Of a DNA stretch of 6,619 bases, positions 5,237-6,619 are shown one piece after another. The stretch's first letter is position 1. Every line of letters begins with the position of its first letter. The notes under the pieces are model-generated. The model had not been told where the DNA came from, did no database searches, and saw nothing but the letters and a program-made list of their open reading frames with translations. A program made the translations under genes and the position numbers. The DNA comes from PS1 clade bacterium. GTDB lineage: Bacteria; Pseudomonadota; Alphaproteobacteria; RS24. The stretch covers positions 1 to 6,619 of the forward strand of contig JADHOK010000076.1 in NCBI GenBank assembly GCA_016779015.1, written 5' to 3'.

Positions 5237-5659
5237 TTGTTGGGGCGCTGGTGGAAAGCCGGGACGCAGTTCGCCAAGCTGGTGATTGTGCGGCTGGTGT
5301 TTATCCTCTCCCTTCTCATTCTTCTGCCCCTCGCTGTTTTGAACCGCCAAAGCGTCGGTATTTTCGTCAACCCGATGGACCTCATCCGCGCCGAGCCGAG
5401 CGGACGCATTTTCGTGCCGCTGTTCATCGCACTGTTTGTCATTTTTATTCTCGGCCTCATGGTCGGCTGGGTGATGGGGCGTTTTGGGGGTGCAAAAAAA
5501 CCGGCTCAAAGCACCGCCCATACTATGCCGCGCGCTGCGGCCATGGTAAAAGCGGCGCATAATAACAGCCAAGGCGATACGCCCGCTTCGCGTGCAGCAC
5601 CCAAAACGGCGCTGGGCACACCGGCCGAAACGGAAAGTGACGAGACCCATGAGCGCTGA
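5237..5659 (+). CDS. LapA-domain (DUF1049) inner-membrane protein
   Basis: This small two-helix membrane protein has transmembrane segments at about residues 15-35 and 57-80. They flank a short loop beginning NRQSVGIFVNP (36-46), the hallmark of the LapA/YciS (DUF1049) domain. The second helix has a glycine-rich end (LGLMVGWVMGRF). After it comes a hydrophilic, Ala/Thr/Ser-rich tail of about 55 residues, longer than in E. coli LapA. E. coli LapA works with LapB in controlling lipopolysaccharide synthesis through LpxC turnover; no lapB is present here, so a role in LPS is only inferred. The start is uncertain: the frame has no ATG or GTG between an in-frame TGA at 5204-5206 and the first helix. 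TTG 5237 or TTG 5240 is therefore likely, with only weak ribosome-binding sequence upstream. The 3' end overlaps pyrF by 11 bp. Confidence 0.85.
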   Translation: MLGRWWKAGTQFAKLVIVRLVFILSLLILLPLAVLNRQSVGIFVNPMDLIRAEPSGRIFVPLFIALFVIFILGLMVGWVMGRFGGAKKPAQSTAHTMPRAAAMVKAAHNNSQGDTPASRAAPKTALGTPAETESDETHER

Positions 5660-6359
5660 GATTTACTGCGCCATTGATACAAATGAGCTGGCGCGCGCCA
5701 AGACGCTGGCGGCGCAACTGGCCGGTCATGTCGGCGGTCTCAAAATCGGCATGGAATATTTCTACGCGCATGGCGCGGCCGGCTATCGGGCGCTGGTCGA
5801 CCATGCAGTACCGATTTTTCTGGATTTGAAACTGCACGATATCCCCAATACGGTCGCGTCTGCGGTGCGCGCCTTGGCCCCGCTGGAACCGGCTTTGTTG
5901 AATGTGCATGCGGGCGGTGGTGCTGCGATGATGCGCGCTGCCGCCGATGCCGCCGCCGAGGCCAATGATAACGGCTTTAGCGCGCCGACCATGCTCGCCG
6001 TCACTGTTTTGACCAGTCTCGAAGAAGCCGATTTGCAGGCGATGGGTGTGTCGGGCGCGCCGCGCGACCAAGTGCTGCGCCTCGCCGGTTTGGCACGCGC
6101 CAACGGCATGGACGGTGTGGTGTGCTCGGCCCATGAAATAGAGCCGCTGCGCGCCGAAATGGGCCTCGATTTCAAACTGATTGTGCCGGGCATCCGTCCG
6201 GCCGGCAGCGCCACGCATGACCAAAAACGCGTTATGACCCCGCAAGCGGCGCAAAAAGCGGGGGCTGATATTCTGGTTATCGGCCGCGCCATTACCGGTG
6301 CCGACAACCCGGCCATGGCGGCGCAAAGCATTGCAGCAGACCTCGCCGGAGAAGGCTGA
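5649..6359 (+). CDS. pyrF: Orotidine 5'-phosphate decarboxylase
   Basis: This enzyme converts OMP to UMP, the last step of de novo UMP synthesis, in the cytoplasm. It has 236 residues and is a type 1 TIM-barrel enzyme. The active-site residues are present: Asp10 (YCAID), Lys32 (GLKIG), and the catalytic set Asp59-Lys61-Asp64 in FLDLKLHDIPNT (57-68). NVHAGGG (85-91), VPGIRP (179-184, phosphate-binding Arg183) and VIGRAIT (210-216) complete the phosphate-binding loops. ATG 5649 was chosen because the N-terminus then matches the family length. The frame stays open upstream to an in-frame ATG at 5592, but that adds 19 basic residues coded within lapA. Its 5' end overlaps the lapA-like gene by 11 bp, and its stop overlaps the trpF start by one base, which points to translational coupling. 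Confidence 0.96.
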   Translation: MSAEIYCAIDTNELARAKTLAAQLAGHVGGLKIGMEYFYAHGAAGYRALVDHAVPIFLDLKLHDIPNTVASAVRALAPLEPALLNVHAGGGAAMMRAAADAAAEANDNGFSAPTMLAVTVLTSLEEADLQAMGVSGAPRDQVLRLAGLARANGMDGVVCSAHEIEPLRAEMGLDFKLIVPGIRPAGSATHDQKRVMTPQAAQKAGADILVIGRAITGADNPAMAAQSIAADLAGEG

Positions 6360-6619
6360 TGAGCGCACCGGCCATTAAGATATGCGGCCTCACACGGGCG
6401 CAAGATATCGAGCTGTTGAACCGTCTCGGCATTGAACTGGTCGGGTTTAATTTTGTCGAAAAATCGCCGCGCTTTGTAAGCCAAGACGTGGCCGCCGGTT
6501 TGGCCGCGCAGTGCCGCCCTGAAATGGAGCGCGTGGCATTGCTGGTCGACCCGGATGACGACGCGGTTGACCGCGCTTTGGCGGCGGTCAGCCCGCATCG
6601 CTTGCAATTGCATGGGGTC
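6359..6619 (+). CDS. trpF: Phosphoribosylanthranilate isomerase, 5' part only
   Basis: TrpF isomerises phosphoribosylanthranilate to CdRP in tryptophan synthesis. The window contains the first 87 codons, open to the edge; the usual family length is a little over 200 residues. KICGLTR (7-13) supplies the catalytic Cys9, and GFNFVEKSPRFV (29-40), ALLVDPDD (60-67) and LQLHG (82-86) are typical TIM-barrel segments of the family. The catalytic Asp lies beyond the window. The ATG (6359-6361) shares its A with the pyrF TGA, and GGAG (6348-6351) lies 7 nt upstream, so the start is secure. In many Alphaproteobacteria trpB and trpA follow; that cannot be seen here. Confidence 0.95.
   Translation, partial: MSAPAIKICGLTRAQDIELLNRLGIELVGFNFVEKSPRFVSQDVAAGLAAQCRPEMERVALLVDPDDDAVDRALAAVSPHRLQLHGV

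Noticed and set aside
5592..5648. Upstream ATG at 5592 as the pyrF start
   Set aside because: It adds 19 basic residues read inside the lapA-like gene and absent from the family, whereas ATG 5649 gives normal length.
5523..6613. Two long minus-strand frames (281 and 276 residues) opposite pyrF and trpF
   Set aside because: They overlap each other and genes with intact catalytic motifs, show no family features and are explained by GC-rich antisense openness.

Overview
This window is a chromosomal housekeeping region of an alphaproteobacterium. The evidence is the gene order (acidic FYDLN-motif gene, aroA, cmk, rpsA, ihfB, lapA-like gene, pyrF, trpF), a class II type EPSP synthase resembling the Agrobacterium CP4 enzyme, and the FYDLN acidic family, which I know only from Alphaproteobacteria. 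Genus cannot be assigned. No mobile element, CRISPR array, phage gene or horizontally acquired segment is visible.

Layout. The minus strand at the left carries tRNA-Ala(GGC) at 24-99 and, upstream of it, a small zinc-ribbon protein with a very acidic tail (193-591). A 155-bp divergent spacer (592-746) holds -35-like boxes facing both ways and a dyad between them. All later genes read on the plus strand. aroA (747-2105) overlaps cmk (2098-2772) by 8 bp. A structured 160-nt spacer leads to rpsA (2933-4771), which has a GTG start, six S1 domains and a repetitive acidic tail, and ends at a strong intrinsic terminator (4798-4830). A second module follows: ihfB (4944-5234), a lapA-like membrane protein (about 5237-5659), pyrF (5649-6359) and the first 87 codons of trpF (from 6359, cut by the window edge). 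Its genes are 2 bp apart or overlapping, as in one operon.

Function. aroA and trpF serve aromatic amino acid synthesis, cmk and pyrF pyrimidine nucleotide synthesis, rpsA and tRNA-Ala translation, ihfB DNA bending, and the lapA-like gene probably the envelope. The first module is probably transcribed from the divergent spacer with an extra rpsA promoter inside the end of cmk. The second is separated from it by the terminator.

The most interesting element is the rpsA translation initiation region. The Shine-Dalgarno sequence is perfectly complementary over 8 bp to an upstream segment (2877-2884 with 2915-2922). The very next bases form a perfect 6-bp, 4-nt-loop hairpin that buries the GTG start codon (2923-2928 with 2933-2938). 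A possible three-way junction lies just upstream (2792-2870). This looks like a translational control leader for ribosomal protein S1. I do not recognise it as a named RNA family, and no folding or comparative search could be run here.
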